Shown here one piece after another: positions 1 through 6,148 of a DNA stretch of 8,543 bases. Within the stretch, counting starts at the first letter, position 1. Each line of letters begins with the position of its first letter. Under the pieces are notes generated by a model. The model was given only the letters and a program-made list of their open reading frames with translations. It had not been told where the DNA came from and did no database searches. The position numbers and the translations under genes are program-made. This DNA comes from Gemmatimonadales bacterium UBA1120 (lineage in GTDB: Bacteria > Gemmatimonadota > Gemmatimonadetes > Longimicrobiales > Gaopeijiaceae): positions 1-8,543 of the forward strand of contig DCAZ01000139.1 of NCBI GenBank assembly GCA_002313925.1, read 5' to 3'.

Positions 1-1254
1 ATGATGCTTCTCTCAGATGAACCAGGGACAGATCGCTTATTCGTCAACGATATGCGCGGTCCACTTTATAGCATCGATTACGATGGTCAGAGAGTCACAC
101 AGTACCTAGATATCGATGATGCGGATTGGGGTGTGAGTGTTCAATCTTCGCGGAACGAGTTGGGCTTCCAAAGCTTTGCATTCCATCCGGAATTCAATCG
201 TTCCGGAGCTGATGGCTTTGGCAAGTTTTATACGTGGACGGACAGTAGGAATACGGCACCTGATCCTGACTTTGTGCCTGGTGGTGGAGGAGATACACAC
301 GACACTGTTCTTCTTGAATGGACTGCTAGAAATCCCTCTGCGCGGACCTACGACGGAGACCCCCCTCGAGAATTGCTGAGAGTCGAACAGCCATACGGTA
401 ATCACAATGGTGGCCAAATCGGGTTCAACCCGACGGCCTCTTCCGGGGATGCCGATTTTGGTCTGCTTTATGTAGGTATAGCTGACGGCGGCAGTGGTGG
501 TGATCCGCTCAATCTATCTCAGAATCTCAATTCGGCGTTTGGTAAGATCTTTCGTATAGATCCACTGGGCTCCAACAGCACGAATGGATCCTACGGCATA
601 CCTGCTGATAATCCATTCGCCAACGATGGTGACAACAATACGCTTAGTGAAATTTATGCTTCCGGCGTTAGAAATCCTCAGCGCTTTGCCTGGGATCCTG
701 ATAACGGAAATATGTTTCTCGCTGATATTGGTCAGAATATTGTTGAGGAGATAAGCCTCGTAACCTCTGGTGCAAACCTCGGCTGGAACACGTGGGAGGG
801 CAGCTTCCAGTTTATCAGTCGTTCAGCGGTCAGTCTCAGCAACCCACGTGGTGATGCGGCGCTCACCTATCCTGTGGCTGAGTATGGACAAGAAGATCCA
901 CTGCTTCAGAGGAGTTCTGCTGCGACCGGTCTCCATGTCTATCGCAGTGACGCGATCCCTGAACTAGCAAACCTGGTACTATTCGGTGATAACCCGAGTG
1001 GCGAAGTCTTCTATGTTCAGGCTGATAGACTTCCGAGTGGTGGACAGGATGCGATCCACCGTATCCTTCTCAATGACAGCGGTGATGGAAAGACTCTATT
1101 GCAGGTGATTCGGGAGAAGAATACAGAGCAGGGCAGGTCACCTGCCGGGAGAGCGGATTTACGTTTTGGTTCGGGACCAGATGGTCAGGTATTCCTGCTG
1201 AACAAGCGCGATGGTGTTATCCGTTTGCTTGTCTCCAGCAGGGGATCGCGATAG
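1..1254 (+). CDS. PQQ-dependent glucose/sorbosone dehydrogenase-type beta-propeller protein, 5' end cut by window
   Basis: This is a soluble PQQ-dependent sugar dehydrogenase-type protein (GSDH/Asd family, six-bladed beta-propeller), expected to oxidise a sugar or related polyol in the periplasm; the substrate cannot be read from sequence. Visible family marks are the opening strand RLFVNDMRGPLYSID (residues 12-26), the NHNGGQIGFNP block with the likely catalytic His at residue 135, the ASGVRNPQRFAWDP block (220-233) followed by ADIGQNIVEEI (241-251), and ATGLHVYR...IPEL near 308-321. Family members normally have a signal peptide and a few more residues before the first strand. Here the frame is open to base 1 and the first Met is already at the edge of that strand, so the true start probably lies upstream and the gene is 5' partial. 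The stop at 1252-1254 directly abuts the next gene, suggesting one operon. Confidence is high for the family and low for the substrate. Confidence 0.88.
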   Translation: MMLLSDEPGTDRLFVNDMRGPLYSIDYDGQRVTQYLDIDDADWGVSVQSSRNELGFQSFAFHPEFNRSGADGFGKFYTWTDSRNTAPDPDFVPGGGGDTHDTVLLEWTARNPSARTYDGDPPRELLRVEQPYGNHNGGQIGFNPTASSGDADFGLLYVGIADGGSGGDPLNLSQNLNSAFGKIFRIDPLGSNSTNGSYGIPADNPFANDGDNNTLSEIYASGVRNPQRFAWDPDNGNMFLADIGQNIVEEISLVTSGANLGWNTWEGSFQFISRSAVSLSNPRGDAALTYPVAEYGQEDPLLQRSSAATGLHVYRSDAIPELANLVLFGDNPSGEVFYVQADRLPSGGQDAIHRILLNDSGDGKTLLQVIREKNTEQGRSPAGRADLRFGSGPDGQVFLLNKRDGVIRLLVSSRGSR

Positions 1255-1809
1255 GTGGATACTGTAGGAATCTCAGCCGGTATAAGCAGAGTAGATATGA
1301 TATCACCCAAGTATGGGATGATCATCAGTCGTTGCAGTCTTGTCTTCCTGATCCTCATCGCTTCCACTCCAGCTGTCATGGCGCAGGGTACAGAACAGAT
1401 CGGTGATTGGGAGGTGAGACAGATCCAGGGCCCAGATCAGTCCAGAACTGTCAGCATTACGCTGGTGCCCGAAAATATGGAAGCCCAGGGTGTGCATATG
1501 TTCGCATTTCGTTGCAGTGCGAATCTATTGGCTCTTGTCTTAACACACTCCTATATGGCTGGGGACAATAATAGGGTACAGATCAGATATCAGTTGGGGG
1601 ATGCTGCAGAGGAGCGTGTTAGCGGTAGGCTCGAATCTGGAAATCAGGTATCGGTGTATCTTGGCCTCAGCCACTCTGAACTCCAAGCTCTTCGAAGCAA
1701 CCCGCGGATCACCGTACTCATTCAAGATTCAAACGAAACCCACCGAATGAACTGGACTGATCTTGAAGGCAGCTCAGATGCGGTCGATCGGTTGCCGTGC
1801 ATTATGTAA
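1255..1809 (+). CDS. Small secreted two-cysteine protein, VasI/IalB-like (tentative)
   Basis: This encodes an exported protein of unknown function. A signal peptide is clear: basic residue R26, hydrophobic core around 28-38 and an AVMAQ cleavage site at 40-44. The mature part is short and strand-rich. It starts with GDWEV, and its only two cysteines (C87 in FRC, C182 in LPC) could form a disulfide. The overall pattern of a GDW opening, an RC strand, an IRYQLG strand and a C-terminal Cys reminds me of the VasI-like and invasion-associated locus B-like groups, but I cannot confirm this. The GTG at 1255 is taken because AGGGGA lies at 1240-1245, nine bases upstream. ATG at 1297 or 1318 would give a more typical signal-peptide length and is a real alternative. 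The gene sits between the sugar dehydrogenase and the permease and overlaps the permease by 13 bases, so the three are probably co-transcribed and the product may act in the same periplasmic process. Confidence 0.75.
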   Translation: MDTVGISAGISRVDMISPKYGMIISRCSLVFLILIASTPAVMAQGTEQIGDWEVRQIQGPDQSRTVSITLVPENMEAQGVHMFAFRCSANLLALVLTHSYMAGDNNRVQIRYQLGDAAEERVSGRLESGNQVSVYLGLSHSELQALRSNPRITVLIQDSNETHRMNWTDLEGSSDAVDRLPCIM

Positions 1810-2543
1810 GTACCTTGCCCGCACCAGAACTTATTTACCCGGTAATTCTGCTGGCTTCTGTGATCCAGTCACTTTTTGGTGTAGGTGTCTTATTGTTGGG
1901 TACTCCCTGGATGCTTCTGCTTGGGATGACCTTCCCGGCAACGCTTCAACTACTACTACCTATTTCCCTCACGATCAGCCTACTCCAACTAAGTAGGGGT
2001 CATCAATATGTGGACCGCGTACTCCTCCGAGGAATCGCGATATTAACACTGCCAGCGATCGTGGTGGCCTTGTTGGCGTCTACTCGCTGGTCACCGCCAC
2101 TGGAAATATTCGTGGCGATCTTGGTGCTCACATTCTCTCTGCAGGACAGGGTGCGGTTAATTAGACACGGACTCAATCAGTTGCTCGGATTTGAGCGCAC
2201 CTACATTGCTATAATGGGCCTTGTTCATGGTGCATCTAACTTGGGCGGTTCCATGTTGACTGCCCTCGCTTTTGGGAAAGGGCTGCATCGTGACGTATCC
2301 AGAGCCACGATTGCGGCCGGATATACGTTGTTTGCAATCGTTCAACTCACGACCCTGCGTTTGGCAGGTACCAACTGGCAGGTAGACTTAGGAACTGGAG
2401 CGGGACTTATAGTTGCGGGAGCGACGACCTTTTGGCTGACGGAGCGCTACATATTCAGCAGATTTGACTCTAGGAGATACCGGATAGGTCTGGAAATACT
2501 CCTCATAATTACGGGGTTGTTGCTTTTGCTCAGTGCCTTTTAA
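1797..2543 (+). CDS. TauE/SafE-like membrane permease
   Basis: This is an integral membrane protein of 248 residues with about eight hydrophobic spans (roughly 12-32, a pair within 35-65, 76-93, 101-116, 134-160, 167-187, 198-215 and 228-247). Its length and its two-halved layout, with a Gly-rich first span (SLFGVGVLLLG at 25-35) and a second Gly/Ser-rich turn (HGASNLGGSMLTALAFGKG at 144-162), fit the TauE/SafE family. Members are linked to movement of sulfite, sulfonates or small organic anions; the direction and substrate here are unknown. The GTG start at 1797 is inside the preceding gene and is the only start that keeps the whole first span with some N-terminal residues; TTG at 1815 is possible. 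The 13-base overlap suggests translational coupling. An inferred role is to carry a substrate or product of the quinoprotein encoded upstream, but nothing in the sequence proves it. Confidence 0.75.
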   Translation: MHYVSTLPAPELIYPVILLASVIQSLFGVGVLLLGTPWMLLLGMTFPATLQLLLPISLTISLLQLSRGHQYVDRVLLRGIAILTLPAIVVALLASTRWSPPLEIFVAILVLTFSLQDRVRLIRHGLNQLLGFERTYIAIMGLVHGASNLGGSMLTALAFGKGLHRDVSRATIAAGYTLFAIVQLTTLRLAGTNWQVDLGTGAGLIVAGATTFWLTERYIFSRFDSRRYRIGLEILLIITGLLLLLSAF

Positions 2544-2575
2544 GCTGAGCGGATGCCAATATTATCTATCTGGCG

Positions 2576-2587
2576 GATACGCGTATC
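2576..2587. promoter_or_regulatory. 12-base perfect palindrome, possible operator
   Basis: GATACGCGTATC is a perfect inverted repeat without a spacer. It lies in the 112-base gap between the permease gene and the 74-residue hypothetical gene, 68 bases before the latter's ATG. It could be a small dimeric regulator site. I see no second copy as a full palindrome, although the half GGATACG recurs at 2606-2612. A 12-base palindrome can arise by chance, so support is weak. I found no convincing -35/-10 pair in this gap. Confidence 0.2.
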
Positions 2588-2655
2588 ATGTACTTGATTT
2601 GCACTGGATACGTTAATTAGCCCATCGAGCGTAAGATTAGGTTAGATTATCCGAC

Positions 2656-2880
2656 ATGGATTTGACTCTCCGAGAGAAACGCGTCGTTCGCCGTGCTGTG
2701 CAGGCCTATCATGAAAAGAAGGAATGTAAGGGTCGCTACACTGGTGCTACCGCTGACCAGATTCTCGAAGAACTCAAACCCTCACCGGATCGTTGGACTC
2801 ATCTCGCAGCTTTGGTGATTGCAACAGTGGAAGAGGGTAAAGATGCTGAGGTGCTGGCAACAGATCCACGGCTGAAGTGA
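2656..2880 (+). CDS. Hypothetical protein, 74 residues
   Basis: I do not recognise this protein. It is small, soluble and highly charged: an N-terminal basic stretch (REKRVVRRAVQAYHEKKECKGR, described by its two halves at residues 6-16 and 17-27), then a likely helix around 33-40 (ADQILEEL), a Trp at 47 and a helical, Ala/Val-rich segment at 50-58 before an acidic tail. There is no signal peptide or membrane span. The composition, with mostly helix-forming residues and no low-complexity stretch, looks like a real protein rather than a chance frame. No competing open frame on the other strand covers it. The Shine-Dalgarno signal before the ATG is poor, as only TTAGG-like bases lie too far upstream. 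It stands alone between the permease and infA, on the same strand as both. Confidence 0.55.
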   Translation: MDLTLREKRVVRRAVQAYHEKKECKGRYTGATADQILEELKPSPDRWTHLAALVIATVEEGKDAEVLATDPRLK

Positions 2881-3060
2881 ACGAGGATTTTAGTCGCTGT
2901 CCAAGACCGTGTGATTCTGGTTCTGTCTGATTTCTATAGACTTATTAAACGGAAATGATTCTTGCCAAAGCTTGCAGTGTGAAGTGCGGCTATTAGGATC
3001 GAGGTAGGGAATCAGCAGGAACTGACCCCACGATTTCATTAACGGGAGGGACCCCCCCGA
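2881..3060 (+). promoter_or_regulatory. infA: Leader region before infA, with GGGAGGG ribosome binding site and a C7 run
   Basis: This 180-base gap has no open frame I can support. Its end carries a strong ribosome binding site, GGGAGGG at 3044-3050, ten bases before the GTG start. Between them is a run of seven C at 3052-3058. CGGG at 3043-3046 can pair with CCCG at 3056-3059 and partly hide the ribosome binding site. An AT-rich stretch with TATTAA at 2943-2948 could be a -10 element, but I see no matching -35, so the promoter position is unsure. Confidence 0.4.
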
Positions 3061-3276
3061 GTGGCAAACGAATCGATTGAAATGGAAGGGACGGTGAGCG
3101 AAGTGCTCCCGAACACGAATTTCCGTGTCAAGCTAGAGAATGGACACGAGGTGCTGGCCTACCTATCCGGTAAAATGCGCCGACATTACATCCGAGTGCT
3201 TGCAGGCGATAAGGTGAAATGCGAGCTATCGCCCTATGACCTATCCCGAGGTCGTGTAACCTACCGCTATAAGTAA
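3061..3276 (+). CDS. infA: Translation initiation factor IF-1
   Basis: IF-1 binds the A site of the 30S ribosomal subunit in the cytoplasm and works with IF-2 and IF-3 during initiation. The 71-residue product is the usual IF-1 length and covers a single OB-fold. Conserved blocks are readable in order: EGTVSEVLPNTNFRVKLENG (residues 9-28), SGKMRRHYIRVLAGDKV (36-52) and the closing SPYDLSRGRVTYRYK (57-71). The GTG start is chosen because the N-terminus aligns with the family there and the GGGAGGG ribosome binding site is ten bases upstream. No ribosomal protein genes such as rpmJ, rpsM or secY flank it, so this is a stand-alone copy. It could be the only infA or a second one. The Cys at residue 54 (VKCEL) is unlike the Val or Thr I would expect there. 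Confidence 0.97.
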   Translation: MANESIEMEGTVSEVLPNTNFRVKLENGHEVLAYLSGKMRRHYIRVLAGDKVKCELSPYDLSRGRVTYRYK

Positions 3277-3336
3277 CGGTAAGTCCCGCTCACCTTGATT
3301 TATAGAACTCTCGAGGTGACCCAGCGCCCCAAATCT

Positions 3337-3340
3337 GGAG
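3337..3340 (+). promoter_or_regulatory. Ribosome binding site for the 51-residue ORF
   Basis: GGAG lies seven bases before the GTG at 3348. It is the main reason to prefer that start and to think this short frame is translated. Confidence 0.4.
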
Positions 3341-3347
3341 TTATCGG

Positions 3348-3503
3348 GTGACAAAGCGTTGCACACCGAAGGTAAACTCCAAAACCCTTATACTTGTCTT
3401 ACTGGGTTTCGCTGTGGTATATGCCGTGATTGTCTTATTAGCACTCCAAACAACGACATTTCCCGTTCCACCGGATGTGCAGTTCTTGCCAACTGGAGAG
3501 TGA
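3348..3503 (+). CDS. Small single-span membrane protein, 51 residues (short ORF)
   Basis: The frame starting at GTG 3348 and ending in TGA at 3501-3503 encodes a 51-residue product of unknown function. It has a basic N-terminus (TKRCTPKVNSK, residues 2-12), one strongly hydrophobic stretch of about 20 residues (13-33, with Gly20 and Tyr25 in the middle) and a short Pro-rich tail (FPVPPD at 38-43). The charge pattern suggests N-terminus in the cytoplasm and tail outside. A clean membrane span in the correct frame, a GGAG ribosome binding site at the right distance and a hairpin right after the stop all favour a real gene. It could also be an uncleaved signal anchor. It lies 71 bases after infA on the same strand and converges on the dehydrogenase gene beyond. 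No family is recognised. Confidence 0.5.
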   Translation: MTKRCTPKVNSKTLILVLLGFAVVYAVIVLLALQTTTFPVPPDVQFLPTGE

Positions 3504-3508
3504 GACAA

Positions 3509-3548
3509 GGGTACTGTAAGCACATATCTAGCAGCGCTCACAGTACTC
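3509..3548. terminator. Stem-loop between convergent genes, possible terminator
   Basis: GTACTGTAAGC (3511-3521) pairs with GCTCACAGTAC (3536-3546), an 11-base stem with one A-C mismatch. It can be extended by a G-T and a G-C pair to 3509 and 3548, with a loop of 14 bases. On the plus strand a T5 run follows at 3558-3562, about nine bases after the stem, so it is not a textbook intrinsic terminator. It sits just after the stop of the 51-residue ORF and just beyond the stop of the convergent dehydrogenase gene, so it may serve both directions. Confidence 0.4.
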
Positions 3549-3566
3549 AATAAATACTTTTTGTTC

Positions 3567-5219
3567 TTACTCTCTTACTGCAAACGTGAATAGGACATTA
3601 CCTGCCGCAATCGCAACGTACTGCTTCCCGTCTACCATATAACTCATAGGACCAGCGTGTACGCGTGACCCTAGGTTGATATGCCAGCGCTCCTCTCCCG
3701 TATTCCCGTCTAGCGCAAAGAAGAAGCCGTCGATCGTTCCGCTGAAGACAAGATCACCCGCGGTTGAAAGCACACCTGCGGTTGACCTTGGCTGAACAGG
3801 ATACTCCCACTCCAGGTCACCAGTCTGTGGAGAGATCGCTCGAACTGCACTTGCATAGTTTGCCGCAGGCAAGGGGGTCACACCACCTCCGCCCGTGAAT
3901 CGTTCACCGGCAACGTATTCGTCTTCGCGAATGTAGTAGGTGGTCTCACCGTCATATGCCATGACATAGAGGAGATCAGTCCGAGGACTATAGCTCGGTG
4001 AAAACCAGTTGGTTCCTCCACCAATCGAGGGAGAGACAGTCGTGCCTTCTACGCTGGGGGATGTTCCTGGAATACGTATCGGTCGGCCCTTTTCATCCAG
4101 ACCTTTCGCCCAAGTTTGTCTTGCATAGGGCTTGCCTAAAAGGAACTCCCCTGTTTCACGGTCTAGGACGTAGAAAAATGCATTTCTATTCGGCCAGAGC
4201 ATCAACTTCCTGCTTTGGCCTCCAAACTCGGAATCAGCTAAGATCGGGATCTGCGTGCTGTCCCAGTCATGAATGTCATGGGGTGTAAACTGAAAATACC
4301 ATTTCAGTTCGCCAGTATCAGGATTGATTGCCAGGACTGCATCGGAGTAAAGGTTATCGCCCAGCCTAACATCTCCGTTCCAATCTGGACCCGGGTTCCC
4401 CGTACCCCAGTAAACTAGGTTTAGCTCTGGGTCATAGGATCCGGTCATCCAGGTTGGAGAGCCTCCTGTGCGCCAAGAGTCTCCTGACCATGATTTATTA
4501 TCGGGGTGTTCTGGCCCAGGGATTGTGTAGAGTCTCCATAAGCGTTCTCCATTTTGGGCGTCATAGGCGTCGACGAAGCCTCGGATTCCAAATTCACCAC
4601 CTGCGACCCCTGTGATGATCTTGTCACCGACCACGAGTGGTGCAGCTGTCTTGCTGTATCCGGCGGCCTCGTCAGCTACTTCCACGTCCCATAGTACGCT
4701 TCCGGTTTTCGCATCAAGGGAAATCAGGTGCGCATCCAGAGTGCTCATATAGAGTTTGTCTCCGAGGACTGCGATACCCCGGTTATTACGGCCACAGCAG
4801 AAATTCAAGTCTTCCGGCAGATTGTGGTTATATCGCCAGTACTGACTGCCGGTTTTTGCATCAAGCGCGATCACATTACTGGGTGATTCCGTTACGTACA
4901 TCACGCCATCAACGACAACCGGTGTTGTTTCGGCTCGGTCAAGCGCACGCAGCTGGAATGCCCATTGCATCTCGAGTTCTGCCGCATTTTCATTATTAAT
5001 CTGATCTAGCCCACTGTAGCGCTGACTGAAGTAATTACCTGAATACATGAGCCAGTTCTGAGGCTCTGCATCGGAATTCAACAGACGTTCGTTTGTTATC
5101 AGACTAAACGATGGGGCTGGCTGGTTTGTGTCAGCATTTCGCTGTCTAGAATCCTGTGATTCCAATGATACCGGGAATAGCAAGACAAAAAGGGTAAAGA
5201 CTGCATAGTGTTTCATCAT
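3567..5219 (-). CDS. PQQ-dependent alcohol dehydrogenase-type quinoprotein (left module)
   Basis: This is a periplasmic eight-bladed quinoprotein of the methanol/ethanol dehydrogenase family, which oxidises a primary alcohol or aldehyde and hands electrons to a cytochrome c. A signal peptide covers about residues 1-21. Expected sites are present: vicinal Cys141-Cys142, which in the family form the ring stacking on PQQ; Glu209 in GGEFGIRGF; Asn275 in GTGNPGPDWN; the catalytic-type Asp318 in PHDIHDWD, plus Asp320; and the GGTNWFSPSYSP block (401-412). Repeated blade motifs such as ALDAKTGSQYW (118-128), SLDAKTGSVLW (167-177), AISPQTGDLEW (461-471) and ALDGNTGEERW (502-512) are clear. There is no fused cytochrome domain, and at 550 residues it is slightly shorter than MxaF-type enzymes. 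The start is fixed by the four-base ATGA overlap with the cytochrome gene and by AGAGGA five bases upstream. The substrate is unknown. Confidence 0.93.
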   Translation of the reverse strand: MMKHYAVFTLFVLLFPVSLESQDSRQRNADTNQPAPSFSLITNERLLNSDAEPQNWLMYSGNYFSQRYSGLDQINNENAAELEMQWAFQLRALDRAETTPVVVDGVMYVTESPSNVIALDAKTGSQYWRYNHNLPEDLNFCCGRNNRGIAVLGDKLYMSTLDAHLISLDAKTGSVLWDVEVADEAAGYSKTAAPLVVGDKIITGVAGGEFGIRGFVDAYDAQNGERLWRLYTIPGPEHPDNKSWSGDSWRTGGSPTWMTGSYDPELNLVYWGTGNPGPDWNGDVRLGDNLYSDAVLAINPDTGELKWYFQFTPHDIHDWDSTQIPILADSEFGGQSRKLMLWPNRNAFFYVLDRETGEFLLGKPYARQTWAKGLDEKGRPIRIPGTSPSVEGTTVSPSIGGGTNWFSPSYSPRTDLLYVMAYDGETTYYIREDEYVAGERFTGGGGVTPLPAANYASAVRAISPQTGDLEWEYPVQPRSTAGVLSTAGDLVFSGTIDGFFFALDGNTGEERWHINLGSRVHAGPMSYMVDGKQYVAIAAGNVLFTFAVRE

Positions 5220-6016
5220 CTTATTCCTCTACTCAAGCCGTATAGATAAGCGACAAGATCCTCGAGTTCTCCACTGGTAAAGCTTTCCCCATAAGCCGGC
5301 ATCGATGACGTTTCAGTGCGCTCGCTCTGGCGTAGATCCCGTTTCAGAAACGACCACAGGTTGTCTTCCGCATCGAGTATTCTGACTGAGTATGTGCCCT
5401 CATTCATCCTCAGCCCTTCAACCTCGGTGCCATCCTGATGCACCACACGCATTGTCCACCAGCGTTGTTGCACCCGTGCATTCGGAGTCAGTAGATCTGA
5501 CAGAAGCTCATCTGGTGATCGTCGATCACCTATGGTGGAGAGATCGGGGCCATGCCGGCCACCTTCTGCATCAATCATATGGCAACTGCTGCAGTTGCCC
5601 TTTCCACCATAGAGTTCCTCTCCTATCGATGGATTACCAGCTACTTCTACACGTACTTCACTATTTAGTGAGCGCAGATAAGCCACAAGCTGCCATACGG
5701 ACTGTTCACTTCGGTTGCGACCAATCCCCACCATCTCGGTATTTGGGATGCCATCCGAGATCACCGCAAACAAGCCGGCGTCTGTACTCGCGTGCTGGAA
5801 TTCACCAGTTCTCAGATTAGGTCCACGTTCTCCGCCACCAGCCTCTAGGCCGTGGCAACGCGAACAATTCCTACCGAAGAGCTGTTCACCTGATTGTATG
5901 TCTTGTCCAGTAGTATAGGGATTGTCCTGTTCCTGCCCTGACAGAGTAGGAACACTCCCAATCATACCGTTGATCAGCAGCCCTATGATTCCCGCATGAA
6001 GAGCCTTGCGAAGCAT
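5216..6016 (-). CDS. Diheme c-type cytochrome (left module)
   Basis: This is a periplasmic electron carrier, probably the electron acceptor of the quinoprotein encoded four bases downstream in overlap. A signal peptide covers about residues 1-28. Two covalent heme sites are visible: CSRCH at 51-55 with a likely Met95 ligand (NTEMVG), and CSSCH at 142-146 with a likely Met239 ligand (SSMPAYG). Each half ends in a family-type helix (WQLVAYLRSL at 108-117 and LEDLVAYLYGL at 251-261). Between the second heme motif and its Met lies an insert of about 90 residues with strand-rich VVHQDGTEVEGL (191-202) and a FLKRDLR helix start. That layout resembles the heme-binding domain known from Planctomycetota, Verrucomicrobiota and Acidobacteriota. 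The start ATG has AAGGAT at 6022-6027, six bases upstream. It is a clear paralogue of the cytochrome on the opposite strand, sharing a mature NPY near the N-terminus. Confidence 0.93.
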   Translation of the reverse strand: MLRKALHAGIIGLLINGMIGSVPTLSGQEQDNPYTTGQDIQSGEQLFGRNCSRCHGLEAGGGERGPNLRTGEFQHASTDAGLFAVISDGIPNTEMVGIGRNRSEQSVWQLVAYLRSLNSEVRVEVAGNPSIGEELYGGKGNCSSCHMIDAEGGRHGPDLSTIGDRRSPDELLSDLLTPNARVQQRWWTMRVVHQDGTEVEGLRMNEGTYSVRILDAEDNLWSFLKRDLRQSERTETSSMPAYGESFTSGELEDLVAYLYGLSRGIR

Positions 6017-6148
6017 AAGCGATCCTTAAATGCGGCATTCCAGTTGGTGAGTCTTGAACAAGTATCAGTTTATGACGCTATCCATGACTAGGCCATTGTC
6101 GACATGTGGCTTGAGCGAGGATCGCGTATTCCATATGGTTGGCACAAT
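6017..6148. promoter_or_regulatory. Divergent intergenic region between the two cytochrome-dehydrogenase modules
   Basis: Both modules start here and run apart, so their promoters must lie in this stretch of about 130 bases (87 bases if the plus-strand cytochrome starts at 6104). The AAGGAT ribosome binding site of the minus-strand gene is at its left end. A TTGAAC at 6054-6059 resembles a -35 element, but no good -10 follows at 16-18 bases. I found no clear palindromic operator. Shared or opposite regulation of the two modules is possible but not shown. Confidence 0.4.

Noticed and set aside
2524..2554. Stem-loop GCTCAG/CTGAGC around the permease stop codon as a terminator
   Set aside because: The stem has only six perfect pairs, the loop holds the stop codon and no T run follows.
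3279..3320. Terminator directly after infA
   Set aside because: Only short, mismatched stems (GGTAAG/CTCACC and TCACCT/AGGTGA) can be drawn and no T run follows them.
3341..3550. Minus-strand open frame of 69 residues opposite the small membrane ORF
   Set aside because: It has no ribosome binding site I can see and no coherent domain, and the opposite strand has a better-supported short gene with a membrane span and GGAG.
3359..3553. Plus-strand open frame of 64 residues in another frame of the same stretch
   Set aside because: Its Cys-scattered sequence lacks any structural pattern, and it conflicts with the 3348-3503 frame, which has a ribosome binding site and a membrane span.
4637..4999. 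Plus-strand open frame of 120 residues across the left dehydrogenase gene
   Set aside because: It is antisense to conserved quinoprotein blades and has no recognisable features.
5392..5820. Plus-strand open frame of 142 residues across the left cytochrome gene
   Set aside because: It is a shadow of the minus-strand gene that carries both CxxCH heme motifs; its His- and Ser-rich sequence has no domain pattern.
6054..6084. Sigma-70 type promoter starting with TTGAAC in the divergent region
   Set aside because: The hexamer is a fair -35, but the sequence at 16-19 bases beyond (GCTATC or TATCCA) is a poor -10, so I do not call it a promoter.
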